Below, piece after piece: positions 8,801-17,041 of a stretch of DNA of 64,000 bases. Position numbers and translations under genes: made by a program. Position 1 is the stretch's first letter, and the number at the start of each line of letters is the position of its first letter. The notes under the pieces are model-generated. The model did not search any database, was not told the DNA's origin, and was given only the letters and a program-made list of their open reading frames with translations. The stretch is from Tessaracoccus flavus (GTDB lineage: Bacteria > Actinomycetota > Actinomycetes > Propionibacteriales > Propionibacteriaceae), in NCBI RefSeq assembly GCF_001997295.1, contig NZ_CP019605.1, positions 1-64,000 on the forward strand, in the 5' to 3' direction.

Positions 8801-9607
8801 ATGAAGAGCAAGAGCAGAATGGTCGCGCTGTCAGCCGGTCTGGTTGCAGCCTTCGGACTCGTCGGGGGCGGGCTCAACGCTCTTGCCGACGAGCATGACG
8901 GGCCTGAGGCCAACAAGGCCAGCTACTGGGAGAACTACTTCGGCGTCGCAGGCATCGAGTGCGAGAAGTACGAACCGGTCAGCACCCCGTACACCGTACC
9001 CACGGCCCAGGAGGGCTACGACTGGTACGCCGCGATCCTCAAGGCGGGTTCCGAGAACTCGAATGACGAGGGGACGCCCACCAACCAGGTCATCCGGCCC
9101 ATCAGCGACGGTCAGGTACTCAACCACGTCAGCGGCAAGAAGATCTCGCACGTGATCCTGTGCTGGGTTCCCGAGCCCACCATGAGCCCCAGCCCCACGC
9201 CGACGGTCACCGCCACGCCGACGGTCACCGCAACGCCGACGGTCACCGCCACGCCCACGATGACTGCCACGCCCACGGTCACCGCCACACCCACTGCGAC
9301 CGTGAAGCCGACGGTCACCGCCACGCCCACGGCAACGGCCACACCCACGGTCACCGCCACACCCACTGCGACCGTGAAGCCGACGGTCACCGCCACACCC
9401 ACCGCCACCGCCACACCCACCGCCACCGCCACGCCGACGGTAACCGCAACGGCCACCGTCACGCCGACGATGACCAGCAGCCCGACGATGACAAGCAAGC
9501 CCACGGCGACCAGCAAGCCCTCCGCCACCAGCAAGCCGACCGCCACCAGCAAGCCGACGGTCAAGTCGACCTACCGGGGCGTTGGCCTGCCGAGCGCCGG
9601 CAACTGA
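8801..9607 (+). CDS. Secreted protein with long Thr-Pro-Val repeat stalk and GLPSAGN tail
   Basis: 268 residues starting at ATG 8801 after a GGGGGAAAC site. A signal peptide ([20 protein letters not shown]...ALA) is followed by a ~95-residue globular part with two cysteines ([16 protein letters not shown]). Then about 125 residues of near-perfect TPTVTA-type repeats form an extended wall-spanning stalk. The protein ends in GVGLPSAGN, resembling an LPxTG-like sorting core but with no membrane segment or basic tail after it. The SGNH/VWA protein at 13092 has a similar terminus. The function of the N-terminal domain is unknown. Confidence 0.75.
   Translation: MKSKSRMVALSAGLVAAFGLVGGGLNALADEHDGPEANKASYWENYFGVAGIECEKYEPVSTPYTVPTAQEGYDWYAAILKAGSENSNDEGTPTNQVIRPISDGQVLNHVSGKKISHVILCWVPEPTMSPSPTPTVTATPTVTATPTVTATPTMTATPTVTATPTATVKPTVTATPTATATPTVTATPTATVKPTVTATPTATATPTATATPTVTATATVTPTMTSSPTMTSKPTATSKPSATSKPTATSKPTVKSTYRGVGLPSAGN
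9187..9561 (+). repeat. Tandem DNA repeats encoding the Thr-Pro stalk
   Basis: Iterated units of ACGCCGACGGTCACCGCC type and close variants encode TPTVTA, KPTVTA and TSKPT repeats. One block of about 70 bases (ACTGCGACCGTGAAGCCGACG region) is present twice, at about 9294 and 9364, showing recent internal duplication. Such tracts change length readily by slippage. Confidence 0.85.
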
Positions 9608-9643
9608 CCTGCCGACTTGAAAGCAGCTGACAACTGAAACACG

Positions 9644-9674
9644 AGTGGGGCCCGGACAGTGTCCGGGCCCCACT
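9644..9674 (+). terminator. Hairpin terminator after the repeat protein
   Basis: Perfect 15-bp inverted repeat (arms 9644-9658 and 9660-9674, core GTGGGGCCCGGACA) 36 bases after the stop of the upstream gene, followed by a short T-rich run. Confidence 0.8.
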
Positions 9675-9727
9675 TCTGTTGTTGCTGGCCCGGCGTCTCC
9701 TCAACCGGGGGTCAGCACGGACGCTCC

Positions 9728-9769
9728 AGTGGGGTGAAGTTCCCGGAGGACCGGGAAGTTCACCCCACT
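9728..9769 (-). terminator. Hairpin terminator after the transcarboxylase genes
   Basis: Arms 9728-9746 and 9751-9769 (19 bp, one mismatch, core GTGGGGTGAA) with a 4-base loop, just 3' of the minus-strand biotinyl-subunit gene that ends at 9856. Confidence 0.75.
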
Positions 9770-9855
9770 GGGATACCGACCCTGGGGCCCTGTCGGGGGA
9801 ACGAGGCCCAAGGGATGTGCCGCGCGCGACTCGGGGGGAGTCTGCGCGGCAGGTC

Positions 9856-10215
9856 TCAGAACTCGATCAGTGCCTGGCCGCCCTGCACTGGCTCGCCGGG
9901 GGCGACGAGGATGCGCGCGACCCTGCCGGCGGCCGGTGCCGTGATCTCCGTCTCCATCTTCATGGCCTCGAGGATCAGCAGGACCTGACCGGACTCGATC
10001 TCATCCCCCTCGCTGACCAGGATTCGTGCCACAGAGCCGGCCAGCGGCGCCACGACGGCGTTGGAGCTGACCGCTGACACGGACGCCTTCGTGGGGATCT
10101 GGTTCGACCCCGCGTTGACGCCGATGATGATCGGGCCGAGCCCCTTGGGCTCCTCCTCCTCGACCTCGACGTCGATCTCGTACTCCGTCTGGTTGACGGT
10201 CACCTTCAGCTTCAT
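9856..10215 (-). CDS. Methylmalonyl-CoA carboxytransferase 1.3S biotinyl subunit
   Basis: 119 residues, close to the 123 of the propionibacterial 1.3S subunit, with the same MKLKVTVN start, acidic segment, short linker and C-terminal biotinyl domain. The biotin lysine is in EAMKMET near residue 85. It swings biotin between the 12S and 5S sites of transcarboxylase, moving carboxyl from methylmalonyl-CoA to pyruvate (Wood-Werkman propionate cycle). It lies downstream of the 12S gene and a small linker gene, in the order known from Propionibacterium. No 5S gene is seen in the window. Confidence 0.92.
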   Translation of the reverse strand: MKLKVTVNQTEYEIDVEVEEEEPKGLGPIIIGVNAGSNQIPTKASVSAVSSNAVVAPLAGSVARILVSEGDEIESGQVLLILEAMKMETEITAPAAGRVARILVAPGEPVQGGQALIEF

Positions 10216-10233
10216 GATGTCTCCTGTGATTCG

Positions 10234-10494
10234 TCAGCGGACGTGTGGGACGCGGCGGTCGTGGGCGCGCTCGCGGGTGGCGGCAGCCCAGCGGGACTGG
10301 GAGCCGAAGCGGACGGCCCGGATCTTCGCCTTGTGGCCGAAGTAGGCGGCGACGGCGGCACCGATGGCCACCAGGTCCGCCTCCGGGATCTCCTGCTTCT
10401 CCTCGAGCGCCGCGAGGCGTGCCTGCAGCGTCGCCACCTGTTCGGCGAGGGCCGCCACCTGGGCGGCGAGCTCCTCGTTCTGGTTCGTTTCCAT
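10234..10494 (-). CDS. Small coiled-coil protein of the transcarboxylase operon
   Basis: 86 residues from ATG 10494. Residues 1-38 (LAAQVAALAEQVATLQARLA) form a clear heptad coiled coil; the C-terminal part is basic (WAAATRERAHDRRV). It lies between the 12S and 1.3S genes and overlaps neither. A GGAG sits directly against an earlier ATG (10500) but six bases before ATG 10494, so the latter start is preferred. Similar small proteins occupy this slot in other propionibacteria; the role, perhaps in assembly, is inferred from position only. Confidence 0.7.
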   Translation of the reverse strand: METNQNEELAAQVAALAEQVATLQARLAALEEKQEIPEADLVAIGAAVAAYFGHKAKIRAVRFGSQSRWAAATRERAHDRRVPHVR

Positions 10495-10506
10495 CACCAT
10501 CTCCGA

Positions 10507-11440
10507 TCAGGCAGGGCCGAGGCCGTGCTTCTTGGCGGGGCGGAGTTCGCGCTTGCCGACGAGCAGCTCGAGGGCCAGTGCGATCTGGCGACGGGTGTCG
10601 GCCGGGTCGATGATGTCGTCCACGAGTCCACGGCTGGCGGCCATGTACGGGGTGGAGAACGTCTCGCGGTACTCCTCCACGAGCTCGGCGCGCTTGGCGT
10701 CCTTGTCCTCGGCGGACTCGATCTCCTTGCGGAAGACCACCCCGGCTGCACCCTCGGCGCCCATGACCGCGATCTCAGCAGTGGGCCAGGCGAACACCTT
10801 GTCAGCGCCCAGGTCCTTCGAGCACATGGCCAGGTACGCGCCGCCGTAGGCCTTGCGCATGACGACCGTGATCTTCGGGACCGTGGCAGCGGAGTAGGCG
10901 TACAGCATCTTGGCGCCGTGACGGATGATGCCGTTGTGCTCCTGCGCGACGCCGGGGAGGAAGCCCGGGACGTCGACGAGGTTGACCACCGGGATGTTGA
11001 ACGCGTTGCAGAACCGGATGAACTTGGAGGCCTTGTCGGAGGAGTCGATGTCCAGCACCCCGGACATGACGGACGGCTGGTTGGCGATGATGCCGACGGT
11101 GCGGCCCACCACCCGGCCGAACCCGACGACGATGTTCATCGCCCACCCGGCCTGGACCTCGAGGAAGTCGGCGTGGTCGACGAGCTCGGCGATCACCTCG
11201 CGGACGTCGTAGCCCTTGTTGCTCTGGACGGGGATGATCTCGCGCAGCTTCGGGTTGGACTCCACCACGTCGTCTGGATCGACGATCGGCGGATCCTCGG
11301 TGTTGTTCTGCGGCAGGAAGCTCAGCAGCTTCTTGGCGATCAGGATGGCCTGCTCGTCGTCGTCGGCCACGAAGTGCACCACGCCGGAGCGGGACATGTG
11401 GGCATCGGCGCCGCCCAGGTCATCCTGGGTGACCTCCTCG
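10507..11440 (-). pseudogene. mmdA: Methylmalonyl-CoA carboxytransferase 12S subunit, N-terminal ~200 residues missing
   Basis: The C-terminal ~310 residues of the 12S subunit are intact: VTQDDLGGADAHMSRSG, LLSFLPQNNTED, VLDIDSSDKASKFIRFC, LVDVPGFLPGVAQEHNGII and the ending RPAKKHGLGPA all align with the propionibacterial protein. Normal length is near 520 residues. At about 11440 the similarity stops abruptly; the next bases belong to the 3' end of an unrelated nucleotidase gene on the other strand. As read, the carboxytransferase lacks its biotin-facing N-terminal half and should be inactive. This is either a real rearrangement or an assembly misjoin. Confidence 0.88.
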
Positions 11441-11863
11441 TTCCTCGAGTACTCGGCGAAGTACTTCGGCACCGTAGCCGCCGGCGACACGTTCGATCCC
11501 GAGGCCGACACGTCGGTCGTCTACGCCGGGCAGAAGGTGCCGGACTACAACAGCGACATCCTCGCCGGCATCAACTACGAGATCGACCTCAGCCAGCCCG
11601 TCGGGTCCAGGATCGAGAACCTGACGATGCCCGACGGCTCCGCCGTGGCAGACGACGACCAGTTCGTCGTCGCGCTCAACAACTACCGTCGCAGCGGCGG
11701 CGGCAACTTCCCGCACGTGTCGACGGCGCCGGTGGTCTACAACGATCTGTTGGAGATCCGCCAGCTGCTCATCGACTGGGCCGTGGAGAAGGGCACGATC
11801 GATCCGGCGGACTTCTACGTCCCCAACTGGACGCTCACCGTCGACGGCGTTCCCGTGCCGTGA
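11441..11863 (+). pseudogene. C-terminal fragment of a 2',3'-cyclic-nucleotide phosphodiesterase/5'-nucleotidase
   Basis: About 140 residues reading FLEYSAKYFGTVAAGD to the stop match the C-terminal substrate-binding domain of the UshA/CpdB family: SDILAGINYEIDLSQPVG, VVALNNYRRSGGGNFPHV, and the end YVPNWTLTVDGVPVP. The whole N-terminal metallophosphatase domain is absent, and the reading frame upstream is only the antisense of mmdA. It differs from the complete nucleotidase at 60271, so it is not a simple local duplication of that gene. Confidence 0.8.
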
Positions 11864-11886
11864 CCTGACGCGAGTCTCCGCTACTG

Positions 11887-11914
11887 GAGGGCGGGTGCTT
11901 CGGCGCCCGCCCTC
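11887..11914. terminator. Hairpin terminator
   Basis: 12-bp stem with one G:T pair (GAGGGCGGGTGC / GCGCCCGCCCTC) and a TTCG loop, 24 bases after the nucleotidase fragment stop and before the convergent gene at 11931. Confidence 0.75.
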
Positions 11915-11930
11915 TGCGCGTCCCTGCGCG

Positions 11931-12302
11931 TCAGTGGGTGATGAGCGTCTGCTGGTAGATCGCCAGCCGCAACCGGCCGTCGACGACGCGGTAAAGGCTG
12001 GTCATCGCGGCGCGGAACGTGTCCTCGGTGCCGCGCAGCGCACTGGCCCGGTACACCAGGGCCGCGGCGTCGGGGCCGACCTCGATGAGCCGAGGATCGG
12101 TGATCTCGTACTTGTCCCAGGTGGGGGAGTTCTCCAGGGAGGCGACGGCCTCGTCGCGGCTGAGGATCCCGCCCCCGACCAGCACCATCACCGCGTCGTC
12201 GGTCAGGAGGGCGTCGTAGAAGGAGGCGCCGGTGCCCTCGCTGAGCGCGAGCCAGCCGTTGTGCTCCGTGGACAGGAGATGGTTGATGTCGAGCGTGGCC
12301 AT
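11931..12302 (-). CDS. SnoaL-like/DUF4440 family protein
   Basis: 123 residues with the NTF2-like cone fold pattern of DUF4440: an N-terminal helix followed by FYDALLTDDAVMVLVGGGILSRDEAVASL, and strands ending SLYRVVDGRLRLAIYQQTLI. Proteins of this type are small cytosolic enzymes or binding proteins with varied or unknown roles. It is divergent from the deaminase gene at 12377, with 74 bases between starts. Confidence 0.75.
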   Translation of the reverse strand: MATLDINHLLSTEHNGWLALSEGTGASFYDALLTDDAVMVLVGGGILSRDEAVASLENSPTWDKYEITDPRLIEVGPDAAALVYRASALRGTEDTFRAAMTSLYRVVDGRLRLAIYQQTLITH

Positions 12303-12376
12303 GGAGGTGACGCTACCGAGGTCTGCGCAACGCGGGGGCCGAAACGGCGTCAGCTCGCCCGGACTAGGCTGAGGCG

Positions 12377-12856
12377 ATGATCACTGACGCCGACCGCCGT
12401 TTCCTCAGCCGCGCCGTCGAGCTGGCCGAACTCGCGCTCTCCCGCGGTGACGAGCCCTTCGGCTCCGTCCTGGTCTCGGCCGCCGGTGAGGTGCTGTTCG
12501 AGGACCACAACCACGTCGCGGCCGGCGACCACACGCAGCACCCCGAGTTCGCCATCGCGCGGTGGGCTGCCGAAAACCTGACGCCCGATGAGCGAGCCGC
12601 GGCCACTGTCTACACCTCGGGTGAGCACTGCCCGATGTGCTCGGCCGCCCACGGCTGGGTCGGCCTCGGGCGAATCGTCTACGCCTCGTCGTCGGCGCAG
12701 CTCAGCCAGTGGTTGCGGGACCTCGGCTGCCCCGACGCCCCGGTGGCGGCCCTGCCGATCCAGCAGGTGGTCCCAGCAGCGGTGGTCGACGGCCCTGACC
12801 CCGAGCTGGCCGAGCGTGTCCACGCCCTCCACGCGCGGCGGACCGGGGGCAGATGA
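12377..12856 (+). CDS. Cytidine/deoxycytidylate deaminase-family nucleoside deaminase
   Basis: 159 residues of the zinc deaminase fold. The zinc ligands are the His of THTQHPEFAIARW-like DHTQHPEFAIARW (residue ~56) and the two Cys of GEHCPMCSAAHGW. The usual H-A-E active-site triplet is H-P-E here, with the catalytic Glu kept. The N-terminal RAVELAELALSRGDEPFGSVLV matches the TadA/guanine-deaminase branch. The C-terminal part diverges from tRNA-specific TadA, so a free base or nucleoside substrate is likely. It is followed by a palindromic repeat array. Confidence 0.8.
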   Translation: MITDADRRFLSRAVELAELALSRGDEPFGSVLVSAAGEVLFEDHNHVAAGDHTQHPEFAIARWAAENLTPDERAAATVYTSGEHCPMCSAAHGWVGLGRIVYASSSAQLSQWLRDLGCPDAPVAALPIQQVVPAAVVDGPDPELAERVHALHARRTGGR

Positions 12857-12898
12857 GCCCAACCTCAGGGGGCTCCGGAGGTGGACTGTCGCCCTGGT

Positions 12899-13080
12899 GC
12901 CAACCGAAAACGCAGAACGCCAATGGCCATCCGGTGACGCCGACGAGACTCAGCGACGCCCGCGAGATATCACGGGCAAGGCTGAGTCTCGTCGGCGTTC
13001 GTGCTTGTCAGTTGGCATTCCCGCTGTCGCGTTGGCGTTTGCTCTTCTCGGTTGGCGTTCGGTCGTGATGGTTGGCGTCA
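12899..13080. repeat. Palindromic array of 20-bp-spaced GCCAAC/GTTGGC units, copy 1
   Basis: GCCAAC-like units start at 12899, 12919 and 12939; inverted GTTGGC-like units start at 12991, 13011, 13031, 13051 and 13071. Spacing is exactly 20 bp throughout and the whole is symmetric about GATATC at 12965-12970. The inner arms ACGCCGACGAGACTCAGC and its complement pair perfectly over 18 bp. It occupies the gap between the convergent deaminase and SGNH/VWA genes. A longer copy with the same architecture lies at 59797-60115. Confidence 0.9.
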
Positions 13081-13091
13081 CCCGATCCCGG

Positions 13092-15359
13092 TCAACTCCC
13101 CGAGTTCGGTAGGCCAGGGGGGATCACCGGCGGCGTCGGGGACGGTACGGGCGTCGGGGACGGCGTTGGCGTGGGCGTGGCCGGCGGGGGCGTCGGCTCT
13201 GGATCGCTGGGACCCGGCCCGACGTCCTCGATCGTGAAGTGACCCTCTGCCTGACATTCATCGCCGATCCCGTCGGCGTCGGCGTCCTGTTGCGTCGGGT
13301 TCGAGACGTCGGGGCAGTTGTCGAACTCGTCGGGGATCTCGTCGCCGTCGCGCGTGATGTTCAGGCGCGTGCTCCCGACGGACTGCTGCGAGCGTTCATC
13401 CGTGACCCGCACCCCCACGAACCCTCGGATCTCCTCGTCGTAGCGGTGGGTGACGGTCGGGGCGCTGGTGGTGGCGTCGTACTCGCCGTCGCCGTCGAAG
13501 TCCCATTCGTAACTCGTGATCGAGGCCCCAGTGGCGTGGCTTCCCCGGGCGTCGAGCACGAGTTCGGACCCGACCTTCGCCACGTACGGACCCTGCAGCC
13601 AGGCGAAGGGCTTGTCGAGCACCTCCGTGACGGCCTCGACGAACAGGTCGGGGATTTCACCGGAGTCGCCGGCCGTGAAGACCTTGCCGCCGGATTCCTC
13701 CACGAGGGCCGTGAGGTTGGCGTCGGCAGCCCGGGATGTGTCCACGACGTAGATCTGGACGGGATCGACGGCGTACGCCTTGTCGGCCACCTGCTGCCAG
13801 GTCAGGTTCGTGACCGGTTCCGGATCCTTAGGCGGCGCGTCGCCGAGCACCAGGAGCGTCTTGCGCACTCCGGGGCGCCACTGCAGGCTCAGGCCGGCGT
13901 CGATTCCGGAGTAGACCGACTCGGGTCCATCCCCGCCGTGGCCCAGCTCGAGCGCGTCCAGACCCGCGCGCAGGACGGACGTCTCCGAGGTGAAGTCCAC
14001 CTCGACGCGCGACGGGTAGTCTCCGGAGCTTCCACCGGCCGACGGGTGGTCCTGGTAGGTGACCAGCGCGAACCGGGCCGTGCCGGAGCGCTCGCGGATG
14101 TCCTCCACGATCGTGGCCACGTTCGTCCTCACCGACGCGATGTCGTCCCGCATCGAGCCGGTGGTGTCGATGGCGAAGACCACGTCAATGTCGGAGCTGC
14201 TGCCGCCGATGAGCGGTGCGTTCTCGGTCAATCCCGACGTCTGGACAAGCTTGGCCAACTCGCGGTGGCCGATGCGGTTCGGGTGGAAGAAGTACTCGGG
14301 CGTGAAGGACCGCGAACTCGAGGTCTCCTCGCCTTCCTCCGCGTCGCCGTTGGTTTCCAGGAACTCGTTCAGCCAGCGCTGGGGGTTGGCCCGACGAAGG
14401 ACCGGGTCGGGCTCGTGACCGGCGAAGGCCGTGGTGACATCGTCGATGTAGACGACGCGGCCACCCCAGGCTTCGTTGAGTCGATCGACCAGCTCTCGCT
14501 GGAGGCCCACCGCCTTCAAGCCGAGGTCGCGGACGGCCTTGGACGCGTCGTAGGACTCGCCGTCGTCCTCCAACACGTAGGCGGGGGCGGTGGCCAGCAG
14601 CGGGTATCCCATCAGCACCACCTGTGAGGTGGGGCGGCCCGTCATCCGGTCACGCAGGAGAGCGTTGATCGTCGCCTCGACCGTGGCCATCGTGGTGCCC
14701 AGCTGGTCATCGGCGGCCTCGACCGCTGTGCGGCAGGCCTCCAGGGACGCGCCGTCGGTGATGGTCCAGATGCGCGGGGCGAAACAGCCCTCGACGATCG
14801 TGGCGAAGTTCACGTCGTTGCCGCCGATGGTCATGAGGACCAGGTCGGTCTGGGCACCGACGAATTCGGCCTGGGGCTTGAGGGTGAGCTGGCACTCGTA
14901 GGTGTAGCGGCGGCCGAGGAAGCCGCCGTCGCCGATGTTGTAGTCCACGGACTCGATGTCGTCGCTCGTCCCTGCGCCGCACGCGTCGGCGCTCTCGAGC
15001 TTGGCGAGGGCGTCCTCCGCGGACTCTGCGAACAGCGACTTCTTGTCCTGGCGGTCGAGCACGCGCGAATTCAGGATGTTGTCGGTGACACCCCCCGAGC
15101 AGGCGCGGTTGTCGTAGGTGGCACTGATGCCGAGCTCGTTGACCCACGTGGTGAAGTGCTGCCCCCAGTTGAGCGTGCTGCGGAGGCACTGGGGTGGGCC
15201 GTAGTAGGACCCGGCGCCGTTGCCGGCGCTGAACGAGTCGCCGAGCTGCACTATGGACAGCTTGTTGGTGACCGGTGTTGGTTGCGATGTGGCCGTGGGG
15301 ATCGTCGCGGAGCTGAAGGCAACTGCGGCGACGGACATCAGGGCGAGGGTCTTCTTCAT
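13092..15359 (-). CDS. Secreted SGNH-hydrolase/VWA/PKD multidomain surface protein
   Basis: 755 residues. A signal peptide (MKKTLALMSVAAVAFSSATI) is followed by an SGNH esterase domain with block I LGDSFSAGNGAG, block III GGNDVNF and block V FHPNRIGH. Residues ~385-560 form a von Willebrand A domain (VVFAIDTTGSMRDD, MIDAS-like). A PKD-like domain (SYEWDFDGDGEYDATT) follows, then a thrombospondin-3-type calcium repeat (DGDEIPDEFDNCPDVSNP, DADADGIGDEC). A Pro-Thr stalk leads to the tail GLPNSGS with no membrane anchor. It probably acts as an envelope esterase with adhesive domains; the substrate is unknown. It lies 12 bases after the lipoprotein gene. Confidence 0.85.
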   Translation of the reverse strand: MKKTLALMSVAAVAFSSATIPTATSQPTPVTNKLSIVQLGDSFSAGNGAGSYYGPPQCLRSTLNWGQHFTTWVNELGISATYDNRACSGGVTDNILNSRVLDRQDKKSLFAESAEDALAKLESADACGAGTSDDIESVDYNIGDGGFLGRRYTYECQLTLKPQAEFVGAQTDLVLMTIGGNDVNFATIVEGCFAPRIWTITDGASLEACRTAVEAADDQLGTTMATVEATINALLRDRMTGRPTSQVVLMGYPLLATAPAYVLEDDGESYDASKAVRDLGLKAVGLQRELVDRLNEAWGGRVVYIDDVTTAFAGHEPDPVLRRANPQRWLNEFLETNGDAEEGEETSSSRSFTPEYFFHPNRIGHRELAKLVQTSGLTENAPLIGGSSSDIDVVFAIDTTGSMRDDIASVRTNVATIVEDIRERSGTARFALVTYQDHPSAGGSSGDYPSRVEVDFTSETSVLRAGLDALELGHGGDGPESVYSGIDAGLSLQWRPGVRKTLLVLGDAPPKDPEPVTNLTWQQVADKAYAVDPVQIYVVDTSRAADANLTALVEESGGKVFTAGDSGEIPDLFVEAVTEVLDKPFAWLQGPYVAKVGSELVLDARGSHATGASITSYEWDFDGDGEYDATTSAPTVTHRYDEEIRGFVGVRVTDERSQQSVGSTRLNITRDGDEIPDEFDNCPDVSNPTQQDADADGIGDECQAEGHFTIEDVGPGPSDPEPTPPPATPTPTPSPTPVPSPTPPVIPPGLPNSGS

Positions 15360-15371
15360 TGAGGACTCCAG

Positions 15372-15830
15372 TCAGGGGGCTTCGACGACGGTGAGGGTGA
15401 GACGTAGCTCTTCGGCAGCGCGGTCCAGCGAGATGCTGCAGGTGCGGCGCGGCTCCTCCTTGTAGCCCTGCCACACCATGAGGTCCTGGTTCAGGGGTGT
15501 GGCTTCCGCCCAACCGGAGGCCCCCGCCTCCTCGACGGCGGCCGCGAGGATCGCATCGGGGTCGGAGCCGACGGCGAAGGTGCGGGTGACCTCCGCGTAG
15601 CGGGGCTTGCCGAGGGCTGTCCGGTAGCCGTGCTCGTCGGCGCTCAGCAGGCGCAGGCCCAGGAGTGCCTCATCCGCCATCGGATCGTCTGTGAGGATGG
15701 GTAGTTGCGACATGTCGTCGGACTCCTGACAGGCGGTGAGCGCCGAGCCGATCGCGGCCATGAGCACAAGGCGTCGTGGCAGGGCTCTGCGCGGCGTCGC
15801 AACGCACCCCCCAGTCATGGTCGAGACCAT
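15372..15830 (-). CDS. Predicted lipoprotein
   Basis: 152 residues. A basic N-terminus (RRALPRRLVLMAAIG) leads to the lipobox SALTACQ, so the mature protein should be lipid-anchored on the outer face of the membrane. The rest (ALLGLRLLSADEHGYR, WQGYKEEPRRTCSISLDR) matches no family I recognise. A second ATG at 15818 would also keep the signal sequence. Only 12 bases separate it from the SGNH/VWA gene downstream, so the two are probably cotranscribed. Confidence 0.7.
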   Translation of the reverse strand: MVSTMTGGCVATPRRALPRRLVLMAAIGSALTACQESDDMSQLPILTDDPMADEALLGLRLLSADEHGYRTALGKPRYAEVTRTFAVGSDPDAILAAAVEEAGASGWAEATPLNQDLMVWQGYKEEPRRTCSISLDRAAEELRLTLTVVEAP

Positions 15831-15931
15831 ACTTCACGACCCCGGGCCCGAGAGTCGATCCGGCGAAAATCGTCGACGAAGGATGACTGAGCCGGGTTCG
15901 ACGGCCTGCGCTCGCTGCCTAGGATGAGGCC

Positions 15932-16546
15932 ATGTCCCGCAGTCATCGAGCAGCCGTCGTCGCGTGCCTAGGCGGAGCGGGCGCGCTGGCGCTGTTGCCG
16001 GACCTCGCCCATCGGTGGGCGTCCGCGCAGTCGTACGGGGACCGGGCGACCGAGGGCGGCACGGAGGCGATCCTCGTGCTGGGCTGCCCGAGCCGCGACG
16101 ACGGGTCGCTCCACCCGCTGCAACGTTGGCGGTGTGGCATCGCGGCCAGGACGATGAACCCGAGAGTTCACCGGGTGGTGTTCACGGGCAGGACCGGGGA
16201 TCGTGAGGTCACCGAGGCCGCCGTCATGGCCGGGTACGCGCAGACGCTCGGGATCCCCGACCACGTGATCGTGCTGGAGGAGGAGGCGCGCAGCACCTGG
16301 GAGAACCTGCAGTATTCCGCTCCGCTCGTCGAGGAGTTCGACGTCGTGCGGATCGTCTCGGACCCGATGCACGGCTGGCGGGCGCGCCAGTTCCTGGCCC
16401 GGCAGCGCCCCGACCTCGCCGCCAAACTCGCCCCCGCCCGCGACCACCGCTGGTTGGAGCGGCCGGTGCTCAAGACAGGGACGTTCGTCTACGAGGTGAT
16501 CGCCCGTTACCGGGAGCGGAGGGCCCCACGCCTCCCCGTCGAATAG
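15932..16546 (+). CDS. YdcF/DUF218-family protein
   Basis: 204 residues. An N-terminal hydrophobic segment (AVVACLGGAGALALL) precedes the DUF218 core: ILVLGCPSRDDGS, VVFTGRTGDREVTEAAVMAGYAQTLGIPDHVIVLEEEARSTWENL and VSDPMHGWRARQF. These match the SanA/YdcF fold, whose members bind nucleotide-like ligands and affect the envelope. It is divergent from the lipoprotein gene at 15830. The exact activity is not known. Confidence 0.8.
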   Translation: MSRSHRAAVVACLGGAGALALLPDLAHRWASAQSYGDRATEGGTEAILVLGCPSRDDGSLHPLQRWRCGIAARTMNPRVHRVVFTGRTGDREVTEAAVMAGYAQTLGIPDHVIVLEEEARSTWENLQYSAPLVEEFDVVRIVSDPMHGWRARQFLARQRPDLAAKLAPARDHRWLERPVLKTGTFVYEVIARYRERRAPRLPVE

Positions 16547-16585
16547 GTAGGAGCCCGCTCGAATCGAGCGCTCTAGACTCGTCCC

Positions 16586-17032
16586 ATGAGCGAGCTGACG
16601 GTGGACCCGGGCCCCGGGATCCCGGACGGTCTCGTCATCCCCGGCGGTGAGCTGACCGAGCGCTTCGCCCGCGCGTCGGGTCCTGGCGGGCAGGGCGTCA
16701 ACACCACCGACAGCAAGGTGCAGCTCTCGTTCGATATCGCCACCTCGTCGGTGCTGAGCGACGCGCAGCGACGTCGCGCGCTGCACCGACTCCGCCACCG
16801 ACTGGCCGGCTCGGTGCTGACCGTCGAGTCGTCGGAGCAACGGTCGCAGTTTCAGAATCGTTCGGCCGCCCGCCAGCGGCTGGCCGCGATCCTCCGCGAG
16901 GCGCTGGCCCCTCCGCCGCCGAAGCGTCGGGCGACGAGACCCACGCGGGGATCCGTGGAGCGGCGGCTGAGCTCGAAGCGGAAGCGTGCGGAGACGAAGG
17001 CAGCGCGCCGTCGCCCCGGCGATTCGGCGTAG
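16586..17032 (+). CDS. arfB: Peptidyl-tRNA hydrolase ArfB (ribosome rescue factor)
   Basis: 148 residues. The release-factor catalytic loop FARASGPGGQGVNTTDSKVQL contains the GGQ motif near residue 37, and the long basic C-terminal tail (KRRATRPTRGSVERRLSSKRK) is what ArfB inserts into the empty mRNA channel. It frees stalled ribosomes lacking a stop codon. A macrodomain gene follows after nine bases. Confidence 0.92.
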   Translation: MSELTVDPGPGIPDGLVIPGGELTERFARASGPGGQGVNTTDSKVQLSFDIATSSVLSDAQRRRALHRLRHRLAGSVLTVESSEQRSQFQNRSAARQRLAAILREALAPPPPKRRATRPTRGSVERRLSSKRKRAETKAARRRPGDSA

Positions 17033-17041
17033 CGTTGGGCC

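Noticed and set aside
9187..9561. CRISPR or noncoding satellite
   Set aside because: The repeats keep a single reading frame encoding Thr-Pro repeats of a secreted protein.
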